A DNA stretch of 64,000 nt from Hermodice carunculata (GCA_964020975.1 OZ026619.1:95092804-95156803); one strand, 5' to 3'. Numbered from the stretch's first letter, positions 1 through 13,502 are shown. Notes: a model not told the origin generated them from the sequence alone. Made by a program: numbers and translations.

Positions 1-1235
<1,235 letters not shown>

Positions 1236-1260
1236 TGACAGGTTAGCTTATGGAGTGTAA

Positions 1261-2875
1261 AGCGTTCGGACCACCAAATTGGGTAATGACTACCAGGAAA
1301 GTGGTTCTGCATAAAAAGACACAAATACAATAACTTCATGTAGTACCCTATTGTCTTCATTCTTACACTTCCACATAGCTTCATGTATTCCTCTATTGCC
1401 TTCATTTGTAAAAGTACTAGTGCTCTCCTTGCCTTCTAATGAATCACAATAAATATAAGACTCACAATAAAACAAAAGCAGGTTGGGTGAACTGATGTGT
1501 TTGTTTGATTGTGCACACAACGTCGAAGTGAAATATTGATCTGGAGGATAGATTCTCTTCTCCATTGTTGTCCAAGCTATGCCCTACTGCACCAAATTAT
1601 TTCTCTCAACTTTACAATAGAACCTACATCACAGTCATCAATATTCCAAAAGATAATAGGGTTGGACATAATCTATATGACCTACCAATTTGGAATGTCT
1701 AGGTTAATTATTTTCCAAGGTGTTGGATTTTACCTTGTTCAACATGTTTTGGCTCATAATATCCATCAAACTGTAGGTGACACCACTAGCATATCCATGA
1801 ATTGAGATGTTGACCTCCTTCACAATCCTATCAAATCACATAATGATCCACTACAGATTACAGATGGCACAGCATTAACAAGATTTTTCACATTTTCATA
1901 CCTACCTGGTTTTGGATAATTTTGTCGAGTTTTTGGGACACTTTGGTAGACATAAACATTGCCTATTGGTTCTTCAAATTTGGTAGTTCTAGTCCCAATA
2001 CAATCTGGAGAAACTAAGAAAATACTTTTAATGCTAACATAGTAGTCAATGGACCATGTTAACCTTTAATCTTGATTACAGACCATCGGTATTTGCACCA
2101 ATATGTCCAGTTTCTGGTTGCATAATCGGTATGTGGCACTACTAATATCGAAGTCAATATAGATTTCCATACTCTTTATAAGTCCTAAAAATTATATGGG
2201 CCTAACTTACAAACTCCAGAGTGCAGAGTGTTCACAAATTCAATGAAGATTTTCACACTGTGACCCCTATATTCCAAGTAATCATATGACCGTGAACTCC
2301 AAGTCTCATAGAAAAAATAATCGCACTGAAAACGTGTGCCCTGCATTCAGCTTTCCATACATGGTACACGTATATTTGGTTAAATCAGGTCATATCTTTT
2401 CATGTTATTGAAGAAAACAAAACTTGAACAAGTGCCAAACTCCATAATAATTGGGTCATAGTGATCCAAAAATGTAGGTCACAAAGTACAGTTTTATGTA
2501 CAATATATATACACAAGTGCAATTTTGATCTCTGTGCCAAGCTTGTAACACCCTACCATTTCAAAATCACCTTTTTCAATTTTACATGCCTGGTGACCTA
2601 CCAAAAATAGGTTAAAGCTACTAGGACTATATAATGTATTAGCATGATTAGCACTGGAAATGATTTGTATATATACATGTATACCAAAATTTGGCTAATG
2701 TCTAATTCAATTATTTTTCAAGATATGGAATTTTATATCTTTCAACACTTTTTGGCTTGTAATGTCCATCAAAGTACAGGTGGCACCACTAGGACATATA
2801 TATGTGTATCACATGCAACTGAGATTTTGACTCTAGCGCACAATCTGATTAAATATCATGAAGATCTATAAAAAG
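1261..2875. repeat. Degenerate dispersed repeat, family B (GGTGRCACCACTA-type)
   Basis: No gene is seen. Two diverged direct copies of one module occur at about 1650-1840 and 2680-2860; both share a stretch reading roughly TTTTCAAGRTRTKGRATTTTA followed by a GGTGGCACCACTA-like block. The same family continues after the Kolobok insertion (4258-4700) and reappears at about 23900-25660. The family resembles the multi-module invertebrate repeats found elsewhere in the window; its class is not assigned. Confidence 0.55.
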
Positions 2876-2879
2876 TTAA

Positions 2880-4253
2880 AGACGTTCGGTACACTGGTCA
2901 AAAGAATTTAGAAATCTCTGGTTTTTGGTGTGAACAAAGATATTGGCATTTGAAACAAAATGCAAGCAAAAAATTGGCATGTCACGGTGCTACTTTGGTC
3001 GCTAGGTGGCGATACATGTGAGGACTACAGAATTTGATAGCACATTAGCAGCCATTATATATGTGGGTAAAAGCAAAAAACAAATTAAGGATGCATAACT
3101 ATGCATAAAGTACCTCGATATGAGTGTTTGCAATGTATATCAAGCCTTTTAATAACAAATATGTAGACAAAACATGCTGGAATGTGACTTTAAATTCATC
3201 TTGTCTTGCAAAAATGTATAAGTGCTCACAGTATTTTGTAAATTTGAAATAGAAAAAATATTTACAAATCCCTGAAAAATTGTAGGGGGTTTCCAAAATA
3301 TGTACTGATTTCATTGATTAACAAAAAAAGGTATCATACGGTGCTTTTTTGTCTGCAATTGTACAAAGAATTCATGCATGTTGACTTAATTTGTTCTAAG
3401 TTCATAGGTAAAGGTATCCATTCATTGTCTCACTTCGATACCATATCAATATACATGTATGTAGCTCAAATGAACAGCAGTAAGTCCTTAATTTTATATT
3501 CCAGTCATAATATAAACTTTCATAGTTTTACTTAGAAGAGGCAAACATTTTAAGATTCTCTCCATAGTGCAATACAGCAATGTGGAAAAAAGAGGTAAAC
3601 ATAAGAATATCAAAATTATAGTTGCCTTAATACAGTGTCGAATGGTAGCACAGGTAGCACATTATCAAATATGCCTGTGCCACCTTTTGACGCTGGGGTA
3701 TTACTCTGTTGTTGTTTTTTTCGAGTTGGGACAGCGTTTATCGTACCACATTCACAAGAAATGGACAGTACACTGGCCAAGCCATATCGTTTTTCTGATT
3801 CTGTGTTTTTTAGGGACAATGTTTTTTTTACATTCCTCGCATACAAGATTATCGGCTAGTACACTTAGTTCCACTATTCTGCGACCTTCGTCCCAGTTAC
3901 AACTGTCAGTGTTTACATGTACATGTGACATTTGGGGGGTGGGCGTGGCACTTTCGACGGTGGCTTGGTCAGCGTTCGCTGATTGTGTACATGCGTTTTG
4001 GTCTACCACTGCCGTGTTTCGACGTATTCTGCCTTGTTTTAAAGTATTTAGTCCTTTGTTTTGGCATTTGTTAACAAACCGCCCATTCTTTTTCCTTTTC
4101 ACTCTTCGTAAACAATCCATGTTTCTGGAACGGAACTGTGCAAAATAGGAAAAGCGAACAGCAGCTTGTGCAGGTATCGACAAATACCAGCTCTACCTGC
4201 ATAGAGGCATTGGACTATAAATGGTTGCGCATAACGCGGTGTACCGAACGTCT
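2880..4253 (-). mobile_element. Kolobok-like DNA transposon, internally deleted, TTAA target duplication
   Basis: The ends are perfect 15-bp terminal inverted repeats, AGACGTTCGGTACAC at 2880-2894 and its complement at 4239-4253. TTAA lies immediately outside each end (2876-2879 and 4254-4257), which is the target duplication of Kolobok and piggyBac elements. The minus-strand coding remnant carries the GRRIVELSVLAD motif followed by paired cysteines, which I know from Kolobok/Mutator-like transposases rather than piggyBac. At 1374 bp the element is far too short for a complete transposase, so it is a deleted derivative. It has inserted into the family B repeat, which continues on both sides. 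Confidence 0.82.
3616..4120 (-). pseudogene. Kolobok/Mutator-like transposase, N-terminal remnant
   Basis: The probable start is the ATG at 4120, which opens a basic, Lys/Arg-rich N-terminus (MDCLRRVKRKKNGRF). An unstructured Ser/Thr/Gln-rich stretch follows, then the family block GRRIVELSVLAD and a CEEC cysteine pair. The frame then breaks in a run of T residues near 3825-3832. The next frame continues the expected family sequence: a TLSLKNTESEKRYGLASVLS block with a further C-E-C pair, and then a GGTGIFD motif before it stops. The catalytic DDE portion is absent. This is a plain transposase fossil inside the TTAA-flanked element and has no likely function of its own. Confidence 0.72.
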
Positions 4254-4257
4254 TTAA

Positions 4258-4700
4258 GGTCACACGATTTTCACATTGTGACTCATATATTACATAATGT
4301 TGTAGGTGACACCACCAATATCAAAGTCAACATAGATTTTCATACACTTTATAAATCCTTAAAGTCATATGAGGCTAACTAAAAACTCTGGACAGTATCC
4401 CGTTCACAGGCAAAACATTTAAGGATGCATGAAATGACAGATGGACAGACATGAGTGATATCGCATGAGCTCTGCAAACTTTGGTAATCAGAGCTTTAAA
4501 AAAAAGCAACTTATACTATTATATTCTCTAGTGTACCTCAGAGTCTCTGAGTTCTAAGATAATATGTTCACTTTGATACCATGGTGATTTAAGTAACTGA
4601 CAACCTTGAAAAGGGGGCATTAAAAATAAAATGGCATGGGCAATACCAATGATGATCAAGAGATCAAATCCTTTTACAACAGACTTTTTTTACAACAGCC
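4258..4700. repeat. Family B repeat, continuation
   Basis: This is the downstream half of the repeat interrupted by the Kolobok-like element. It repeats the module seen at 2105-2290 (a GGTGACACCACCAATATC-like block, then a stretch like TAGATTTTCATACACTTTAT) and ends near 4500 in a small hairpin built from AGCTCTG and CAGAGCT. No gene is seen. Confidence 0.5.
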
Positions 4701-4711
4701 TTAATGTAATA

Positions 4712-4890
4712 CAGTTGTCCCTGTCTTGAGAGACCACCCCTAGGGCAGGTGAAAATGTGGTCTCTCAAAACAGGTGGTCTTTCATTAGAGGTATAATAAC
4801 ATGGAAAAGATAGCACAGTGTTCTGAGAGAGCGGTCTTAAAAAGATATGCGGTCTCTCATTGGAGGGGTCTCTCAAGACAGGTACCACTG
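4712..4890. mobile_element. MITE with TA target site, GGTCTCTCA family, copy 1
   Basis: The 179-bp unit starts CAGTTGTCCCTGTCTTGAGA and ends with the near-complement (GGTCTCTCAAGACAGGTACC then ACTG). TA flanks both ends (4710-4711 and 4891-4892). Internal GGTCTCTCA motifs repeat in both orientations. CAGT termini and a TA duplication fit a non-autonomous Tc1/mariner-type element. A second copy is at 25367-25546. Confidence 0.75.
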
Positions 4891-5004
4891 TACACCTTTA
4901 TACTCAATTGACTTGAAGCTTTGTAGAAACTGTCGGTACTAAAAGTGGAACACTTAGGAATCATGTATAAAATATAAAAAAAATTGAAAAAGCCTAAAAA
5001 CCTC

Positions 5005-5029
5005 GGGGGGGGGGGGGGGGGGGGGGGGG
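5005..5029. repeat. Homopolymer G tract
   Basis: This is a run of 25 consecutive G residues in AT-rich sequence. Its length is likely to be unstable and prone to sequencing error. Confidence 0.95.
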
Positions 5030-5454
5030 TCAATACCCAAAATTGGATTTTCACCAACTTTTGGAAAACTAAGCAGGAGGGCTGTGTGAAGAGCCCAAGT
5101 TCAGCTGACCTAGAGATTCACCACACGTGGTTCTGTGAATTTCAGACAGGATCAAGGGCACCCATGTACTAAGTAAGTCTGACTTCTAACAACACTAAGG
5201 TCCAACATAAAAAAAATCACAAATCACTGGAGCATGACCACTTCCACAAAATACGTAGACACTTATAAAAAGGTACATCACGACCAAGTTTGACATAAAT
5301 CTGGCCAAAATTATTTGTTATAACCATTACAAAAAATTCTAATGTTAAATGTTCCTATAAAAATTACATTTACAGATTTTCGAGAAAAAAAACATGAAAA
5401 ATAAACAAGAGGACTGTGACAGTCCTGTGCTCAGCTGCCATGTACATACCCATT

Positions 5455-5520
5455 TCACATTTCTGCTAGGCGACTGGTGCCAAAGGTTGCAGGTTCGAGT
5501 CCCGCTCATTCCGAACATAA
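5455..5520 (+). repeat. tRNA-like segment (possible SINE head), copy 1
   Basis: The stretch contains a B-box-like GGTTCGAGTCCC preceded by GACTGGTGCCAAAGGTTGCA, which can be folded as the anticodon arm and T arm of a tRNA. The D arm and acceptor stem are not convincing, so this is not called as a tRNA gene. It may be the Pol III promoter relic of a SINE carried by the family A repeat. A second, more decayed copy is at 5690-5757. Confidence 0.4.
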
Positions 5521-5689
5521 AATATATATTCTCAGCATTTCCTTAATGCTGGTGGATTTAAGTCCCCGATTCTAGAAATAAATGCCAACTCAGTAAATAT
5601 ACTACATAACCCTGTTGATATGGCACTCGCACATAACTACTTCCATTGAACCATCCTTTCTTAAGAATGGGGATCTGGTCGAGGGGATA

Positions 5690-5757
5690 TGTGCGTTTCC
5701 CATTTCAGCTACGCAACTGGTGCCAAAGGTTGCTGGTTCAAGTCCTGCTCATCCTGA
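5690..5757 (+). repeat. tRNA-like segment, copy 2
   Basis: It matches the segment at 5455-5520 over the block ACTGGTGCCAAAGGTTGC and then GGTTCAAGTCCTGCTCATCC. The B box is weaker here (GGTTCAAGTCC). Two diverged copies about 240 bp apart show that the segment is part of a repeat and not a tRNA gene. Confidence 0.4.
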
Positions 5758-7984
5758 ACATAAGATACCCTTGCGAAGAAAGAAATTCAAAAATCAATGG
5801 AGCATGCCCATTTGAACAAATCTGGTAGAGGCCCACCCAAGGTACATTACCACCAAGTTTGAAGTCAATCTGACTGACGGTTTCGCAGAAGCCAAAAATG
5901 TGAATTAGCATTAGAATGTCCATTGACTTACATAGTAATCAATATGAAAGGTGCATTTACTGATAAGTACCCGAATTGAAAAGTTGTTAAAAATCAGGAA
6001 TCCACAACAGTGCCACCTAGTAAACAACTTTGTTTAACCCTTTGACAAGGAACATATCCACAAAGTTTCAGCTTAATCTGAGAGACAGCTCTGGAGAAGA
6101 AGTCAAAAATAGCAATAACACACAAAAAAAATCATAAAAAATTAGAAAAAACTCCCAGCTTCACCTGGTGAACAAATTAAGAACTAGAAGTCCCTAGGCG
6201 TGTTGCTGTGTGATATCAAAGCAATCAGGTGAGCGGTTTCAGCGAAGAAGACTTTTTAAGATCTGCCCCGAAACAGAACAAAAAAAAAAAAATAAAACAA
6301 GAGGGCTGTGTGAACAGCCCGTGCCTCAGCTGATCTTGACATTCATCACACTTGCAGCTCTATGAACTTGGGAAAGGATCAAGGACACCATGTTCTGAGT
6401 AAGTCTGACCTTTATAGAAGAACACTTACATGTGCAACATCAAAGTTCAAGTAGTTCTCAAGTTATGATGAAGAGTAAAATTCATGTATCTTGCACTGTG
6501 ACCCCACAAACGAGGTCAAGGTCATTCATGTACTGTCTCACCATGACCTTCATACAGAATAATTAACATGTGTAGCTAACTCAAAACAGATCTCAAGTTA
6601 TCAAGTAAACAGTAAATTTCGTGTCAGTTGTCCTGTGAATTAGCATTAGAATGCCCATTAACTTACATAGTAATCAATAGGAAAGCTGCATTGAACGATA
6701 AGTACCCGAATTGTAAATCCTTAAAAATCAGGAATCCAAAGCAGTGCCACCTAGTAAATAACTGTTTGACCCTTCCACGACAACACATCCATCACATCTC
6801 AGCTTAATCTTAGGGACTGTTCTGACAACAAGTGAAAAATAGCAAAACCATACAAAAAGATCCTAAAAAAATTGCAGCGCCACCTGGTGAACAAATTGGG
6901 AACTAGGTGTCCCCGGGAGTGTCTATTATGTACGATATCAAAGCAATTGGGTACGCAGTTTCGGAGAAGAAGATTTTTTAAGATTTGTCAAAAAAAAAAA
7001 GAACAACAAAATTCATTAAAAATCCAAAAATCACTGGAGCATGAACATTTCAACAAAATTGGTAGAAACCCACCCAAGGTACATTGCCACCAAGTTTGAA
7101 GTTAATCTGGATGACGGTTTTGGAGAAGTAGTAGAAAATGTGAATTAGCATTAGAATGCCCATTGACTTCTATAGTAATCAATAGGAAAGCTGCATTGAC
7201 CGACAAGTACCCGAATTGAAAAAAATCGTTAAAAATCAGGAATCCGCAGCATTCCCACATAGTGAACAACTTTGTTTGACCCTTCTACAAGGAACATATC
7301 CACCACGTTTCAGCTTAATCTGAGTGACGGTTCTGGAGAAGAAGTCGAAAATAGCTATAACACACAAAAAATCATAAAAAATTAGGAAAAAATTGCAGCG
7401 CCACCCGGTGAACAAATTAAGAACTAGGAGTCCCAGGGAGTGTTCCTGTGTTTTATCAGAGCAATTGGGTGAGCGGTTTCGGAGAAGAAGATTTTTTAAG
7501 ATTTACCCAAAAAAGAACAAAAAAATTCATTAAAAATCGGAAAATCACTGGACCGCGACCATTTGAACAAACTTGGTAGAGACCCACCCAAGGCATAGTC
7601 CCACTACGTTTGAAGTGAATCTGGCTGACGGTTTTTGAGAAGAAGTCGAAAATGTGAATTGTGGACGACGGACGGACGACGGACGACAGACCCTCACAAA
7701 ACCTCAGCTGACTGACAAGTCAGCTGAGGTAAAAATCCAAAAATCACTGGAGCATGACCATTTGAACAAACTTGGTAGAGACCCACCCAAGGCACATCTC
7801 CACTAAGTTTGAAGTGAATCTGGCTTACGGTTTTGGAGAAGAAGTGGAAATTTGTGATTTGTGGATGACAGAGGGAGTGACGATAGACGGCCGTCTCTAG
7901 CACATGTATGATACACTTATGTAGAAAAACATGACCCATATTCATAAATGTCAAACCCAACAATGACAGCAAAAAGATTCCAGA

Positions 7985-8105
7985 GTTACTAAAGCATCAA
8001 CATTCATCTTCCAATACCAATGTGAGGAAACGAATTTCACCCCTGACATGAGACAGGCAGTCGCTCACAAAAGGTAATTGGTGGTTTTAAACCAGTCCTC
8101 TCAAC
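7985..8105 (-). repeat. Dispersed repeat also present near 50.3 and 51.0 kb
   Basis: Read on the minus strand, this stretch matches two plus-strand copies at about 50330-50430 and 50975-51070. They share a block like CCAGTTTAAAACCACCRGTT, then GAGCGACTG, a GGAGTGAAWTT stretch and a CACATTGGTATTGGAAGA stretch. The arrangement suggests a further module of the hairpin-ended repeat families. Confidence 0.55.
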
Positions 8106-9180
8106 ATTTGAAATATTCTTCACTAGATACAGATAATGGTGGTTCCAATATGTACAGGCACAACCACTCAAAATCCAAATTTTATCACTTCTGCCATAAA
8201 TAAAAAGAGAATTGGTAGGCCTATCACTTTTTGGGTTCTTCTGACTAGTTCGTCAGCTGAGTTTATAGCAAAAATATCATTTTTGTGATATCTATGAATC
8301 TGGAACATTATCTTATTAATAAGTTAAGTGATTGAATCACGGACTGAGATGGGTAGCTAGTCATAACATAAGCTCGACTGACTGACAAGTCACCTGAGCT
8401 CAAGATTAGAAAAAAAATTTGCAGCGCCACCTGGTGAACAAATTAATAACTAGGAGTCCCTAGTAGTGTTCCTGTGTCATATCAAAGCAAATGGGTGAGT
8501 GGTTTCAGAGAAGATTTTTTGAGATTTGCCCCCCAAAAAAAACCAAAAAAATCATAAAAAAATCAAAAAATCACTGAAGCATGACCATTTTTACAAACTT
8601 GGTAGAGACCCACCCAGGGTACATCCCCACCAAGTTTGAAGTAAATCTGGCAGAAGGTTTTGGAGAAGAAGTTGAAAATGTGAATTGTGGATGGATGTCT
8701 GCTTCATGCACTATTCAACCATACCGACACTGGTATGAACAGGTAAATAGTAATACAATTTTTAACACCATACAGTTGACTAGAGGTGTTATGAGGTAAA
8801 GTGTACTAAGGTATTAGCTGGAAGCCACCTCTTCCACTATACTGGATGAAGATTGAAAAGAAAGAAATCCTGCAAAAAGTGATGGACGACGGACCATCCT
8901 ATAAGCTCAGCTGACTGACAAGTCAGCTGAGCTAAAAGTGAAGCACCACCTGGTGAAAAAATTAAGAACTAGGATTCCCTAGTAGTGTTTCTGTGTCATA
9001 TCAACGCAATTGGGTGAGCAGTTTCGGAGAAGATTTTCCCCCAAAAAGAACAAAAAAATGCAGGTAAAAACCCCCTCAAAATCACTGAGGCATGACCATT
9101 TGAACAAACTTTGTCAAGATCTGTCCAAGGTACATTGCCATCAAGTTTGAAGTGAATCTGGCTGACGGTTTTGGAGAAGT

Positions 9181-12100
9181 TGTCGATGGGTGATAATAGG
9201 GGCTTTTACCTACAGATGTTTCAAAAGCTCCACCAGACCTTCAGATTTTCTCTTTACTTACACAGTAATTTATTTTGTATGTTCATTGAACCTATTTTTA
9301 CTAAATCCTTTTTAATGTCTAATCCTGAAGCTCCAACACTGCAAATTTATCTCTTCACATTCGCAGTGTGATTCACATGGCATTTTCAGTAATTCCTCAA
9401 AGTGACACCAGATGGCATGTGCACTAATCAGTAAGCCATCACATTACAAGCACCCTATGCATTCATGCTATGTTGCATTAATTTATTAACTAAGAAAGAA
9501 GGCTTTCTGAAAACTTTTTTTCCTTACTGGACATTTTGGCCAGCAAACCTACAAGTTTTGCAAGTCGAAGACTAAACTTTGTTGGCCCAAGTAATCTAGC
9601 TTTGTTGAATAATTCAAAATTCTGCCAGACATTTGGGCCTTTCAGAAAATTTACCAGTCCTGAATTTGTACCTGACAATGGCCTTGGACCAGCGACTTTT
9701 CAGCAAGTAGGCCTAATTATAACATTGCACATATTGATTCTGTTTGACTGCTACCACATGAGATTGATTTCTAAAGCGTCAAATCTTACTATTTTGCTTA
9801 TTTTTCAAGTTATTTACAATTAGCGGTTGGTAAGGAAGGCAAAATGAATGTTTGAAAAAAAGTCAATGCTTTCCAATATGCAAATGGAGCCCAGGCACAC
9901 AACGTTACCTTCATCGGTACCAAATGTACAGTGAATATCTTTCCATACCGTATGTGTCGCAATCATAACAGAAAGCTTCAGAAGAACTATCTGAGTCCTA
10001 ATGCTATAAAAATATCAAAGTTTTTACACTTGAACAAGATCAAAACAGCCAAATTTCCTGCTTTTATTGTGCCTGGCATCCATGCTTTCACCAATGGCAT
10101 ATTGCTGAAACCTGGGCAGTAGTGCAGGGAAGAAGTGACGGTCTGAGCGATCTTCATGCTCCTATTGGTCCACATGACTAATCTTCACAGCTAACTATTC
10201 AAATAAGTCATATGACGATCTGACTACGTTATGATGAGCCAATAGAAAGAATCATCTGAATAATATTTCTAACCTTGTAAACAGTGATGTTTGGCATTAA
10301 AATAACATTGCTGTCACATTTAGCCATTAACAAAGCATTTTACTGATGCAGATGAAGTTCTGAACTTTCCAATGAATCCAAACATTGAAATATGCATTGT
10401 ATGGGTAATGTGTGTAACATATTTGTGGAACACTGTTTGTGTTCTTATTTTAACTTATGGTCTTGATAGTTGTAACATAGCAGCTGCTGGTCTAAAAAAG
10501 TTATTATAGTCTACTCAAGGAAACAATTTCTTGGGATCAGTAAACAATCTCATCACGCACTTTGCATTTCAACAATCTCATACGTGATATCTACAAAAAC
10601 TGTGTCTACATTTCAAAGATTTTTAACATGGATTCCCCCGTACTAAAGTTAATTCTCTTATACAATGGCTGACTACATTGTTACTGGGCATGTAACTAAA
10701 GGTACAATGTTAGACAAAATCCTTCAACTTGGTCTCTCGTGCGTAAAAACAGCCTTCTTGGGGAGCTCAGCAGGACCAGCACCTGCAGCTAATGTGACTG
10801 CAGGCGATGGTTTGGTTGACACCTTGAAGTATTTAGTGGCACATGAAAACTTCAACCTTGGTCAGATGAACACTTTTTAACAGTGCTTCTTACTAGGTCC
10901 TATTAATTATTTTGTACACAAAATTGGGGGCTAAACATTGAAATGGCTGCTGTCCGTGGTCCCATGGAGTTGGACTGGCCATACGCTGGTGCTGCAGTGG
11001 CCTCCCTGTTGTATGAGAGGGTTTGCTTTCGAGGGCGCTCATGTGGTGCATGGAGGCTGTTTTTGCACCGGTGTGCGGTTGATCCAAACCCGCCTCATCA
11101 GGGACGGTGGTAACATGGACTGTATTATGCTATGTCTACGTTTTATTATGTTATATGTATATATTATATGAGACAGCTGGATCATGTATATTTTATTTGT
11201 ATCTAGTTCTACATTTCTGAGGGTTAATAAAATTCATAAAACAATTTAAACATATAATATGTGTGCTCAGAACAGGCCAATAAATGTGGGCATACCTTGT
11301 GATATGTTGTTACATTGTTTTATCAATATAAACTCGGCATTGGCTTGGTAAAATATCAATCACCATTTTCCAGGGAAATGCTGATTTTGGATTGGGGGGG
11401 GGGGGGGGCGTAATCTCAATTCAGGTTTTTTTTTCAAATTTTTTCTTAAAAAATACACAATCCTTTACTTGAAATTCAGAATCACTCTATAAGCACACGA
11501 TTTGGGGTAAAAGTGTGGGTTTTGTGGAATTTTATATATATCTTCAAAAATAATTTTAAAAATGTGACCAATTTTGTGTTATTATTATCTCAAAACATGT
11601 ATCTGCAAAAAAATGGATTTTTCTTGAAAGATATTTAACTTTTGTACAAAATGTCGATACAAAAAAATACAAGAGAAAAGAGAATGTTTGTTTTTAATGA
11701 AATTGGTAAATTTGCACATTCAGCTCTTACCAGGTTATACTCATTTAAAAAAGGACTTATCATTTCTTACAAAATCGCTGATACGTTTTTGCTCCAAACG
11801 ATTTAGACAGTAAATTAGATTCTGTTTAATAAAAGTCACAGACTTAATTTTAGACAGATAACCATGTGAAACAGTCATTTTTGGTGTAAATGTGTATTGT
11901 CTTTCATGTTACCATCAAAAGTATTTGGTCATTTTACAGATCATATCAGGGCTAGCAACATGCAAATTTGGACATGTGACAGAAAACATACATGTTTACA
12001 AAAATATTTCAAAAGGAACAGAGTTATCTAAATCTGGTTGGACATTACCTTCATGACAGAATGGTCATATTGCAGCAAGTATTTTGAATAAGCTTATTTC

Positions 12101-12279
12101 ATGGTATTACAGCTAAGGGTACCATATTGAATGAGTTTAACATAGCCAAAAAGAAGCTGTACACATGACGGTCACTAATTGGTGTATACACTGTACTAAG
12201 CTGTATTTTTCAGTGCAAATGCATATGGTAGCCAGCTATAAGTACTTGAACCCTTTTAGTGCTGTGGACACAGTCAGCA
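9181..12279. other. Spacer without recognisable genes
   Basis: Only short open frames occur. The longest unassigned ones are a minus-strand 62-codon frame at 9490-9678 and a plus-strand 71-codon frame at 10665-10880 next to a GC-richer patch (10930-11110). Neither matches a family I know, and neither has convincing splice flanks. A G run lies at about 11394-11408. The rest is AT-rich sequence with nothing distinctive. Confidence 0.5.
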
Positions 12280-12770
12280 CGTTTCCTTGACACACTTAGT
12301 AGGGCACACAGCATGCCAAGCAAAGCTGCAGCCCTAGACACACTTAGGGCACAAAGCATGCCAAGGAAACTGCTGACCTTGACACACTTAGGGCACAAAG
12401 CATGCCAAGGAAACTGCTGACCTTGACACACTTAGGGCACAAAGCATGCCAAGGAAACTGCTGACCTTGACACACTTAGGGCACAAAGCATGCCAAGGAA
12501 ACTGCTGACCTTGACACACTTAGGGCACAAAGCATGCCAAGGAAACTGCTGACCTTGACACACTTAGGGCACAAAGCATGCCAAGGAAACTGCTGACCTT
12601 GACACACTTAGGGCACAAAGCATGCCAATGAAACTGCTGACCTTGATACACTTAGGGCACAAAGCATGCCAATGAAACTGCTGACCTTGACACACTTAGG
12701 GCACAAAGTGTGCCAATGAAAGCTGCTGACCTTGACACATTTAAGGCACAAGATGTGCCAAGGAAAGCTG
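12275..12770. repeat. 44-bp minisatellite
   Basis: About eleven head-to-tail copies of a 44-bp unit containing TTGACACACTTAGGGCACAA and then GCATGCCAAGGAAACTGC. Central copies are nearly identical and both edges are diverged, as expected of an array turned over by unequal exchange. The copies are directly joined without unique spacers. Confidence 0.93.
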
Positions 12771-13331
12771 CTGAGTTTCACCTTCTTCTGTATAAGTACA
12801 GAAAAGCTATTACATGAATCAAAGGTCTTCTTATGAGGTCTAAATTATCTGGAATCATGGTGACCATTTAGATGTGCACAAATTTAGTCATGATTATAGC
12901 ATGAGAAAGGTTAATGCAGATTGTCTGAATTACGCCATTCAACAACCAAAGATTCCTAATGGTATGTACATGTGTATTCAAAACCATTACAAATGACTGG
13001 CATATGAAACTTCCCTATGCCCAATATTCAACTCTGCCTTGAAAAAAAAAAAACCTAGTGAAACTAAATACTTTTCTGGCCAGCAACTTCTTGAACAAGA
13101 GAGTCACGCATATTGTCTCAAACAAAAGAAAAAAAAAACCTTCTACATTTTTTTCTAGTTATATTTGTTCCTCTAAACCATTTACAGCCTCCATGTCGTA
13201 GTAAATTGATTTATTCAGTGGACCTTGCTGTTCCCTGTTGACATAATTATTCAACCAGAATTAACAGCCTATGACATATATTAAACATGTTAAACTTGTT
13301 TAAACATATTTTAATAATCATTGCACAATGC
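12771..13331. other. AT-rich spacer, nothing recognised
   Basis: There is no coding potential, no repeat family shared with the rest of the window and no structured element visible by eye. Confidence 0.4.
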
Positions 13332-13337
13332 ATATTA

Positions 13338-13502
13338 CATAGCTGTCAACTCTCAAGTTTTCAACAGGAGTCTCCCATTTTGGAGCTTCAAAAAGTTCAT
13401 GAAAGGATAGGGATTTTGAGGTAAAATTGACTTTTTTCTTTGACTTCATGCACTTTTTACAAAAATCTCCCGGTCACGCGTCCTTGGGGGTTGACACCTA
13501 TG
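13338..13502. mobile_element. Short inverted-repeat element (MITE) with 6-bp target duplication
   Basis: The termini are CATAGCTGTCAACTCTCAAG and the complement of CATAGGTGTCAACCCCCAAG, an imperfect inverted repeat of about 20 bp. ATATTA is duplicated immediately outside the ends (13332-13337 and 13503-13508). At 165 bp it is non-autonomous; the superfamily is not assigned. Confidence 0.72.

Larger units (their letters stand above)
5071..9180. repeat. Composite modular repeat block, family A (hairpin-ended)
   Basis: Several copies of one repeat family lie here, joined or nested. Copies begin with a CAAGAGG hairpin (stem GGACTG/CAGTCC at 5411-5425; stem GGGCTGT/ACAGCCC at 6303-6320). They pass through monomers such as AACTTGGTAGAGACCCACCC and CAAGTTTGAAGTGAATCTGG, and through a second monomer type beginning GTGAATTAGCATTAGAATGC. 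They end in GACGGACGAC runs followed by a 13-bp-arm hairpin with loop GACA (7701-7730 and 8904-8933) and a few A residues. There is no coding capacity beyond chance. The style is typical of molluscan genomes; I cannot assign a transposon class. Confidence 0.8.

Noticed and set aside
5455-5757. Two tRNA genes
   Set aside because: Only the T arm and a weak anticodon arm can be drawn, the loop lacks T33, and both copies sit in repeats.
10665-10880. 71-codon plus-strand ORF as a gene
   Set aside because: There is no recognisable domain, no splice context and no support beyond an open frame.
12275-12770. CRISPR-like array
   Set aside because: Units of 44 bp are directly adjacent with no unique spacers, and the genome is eukaryotic; this is a minisatellite.
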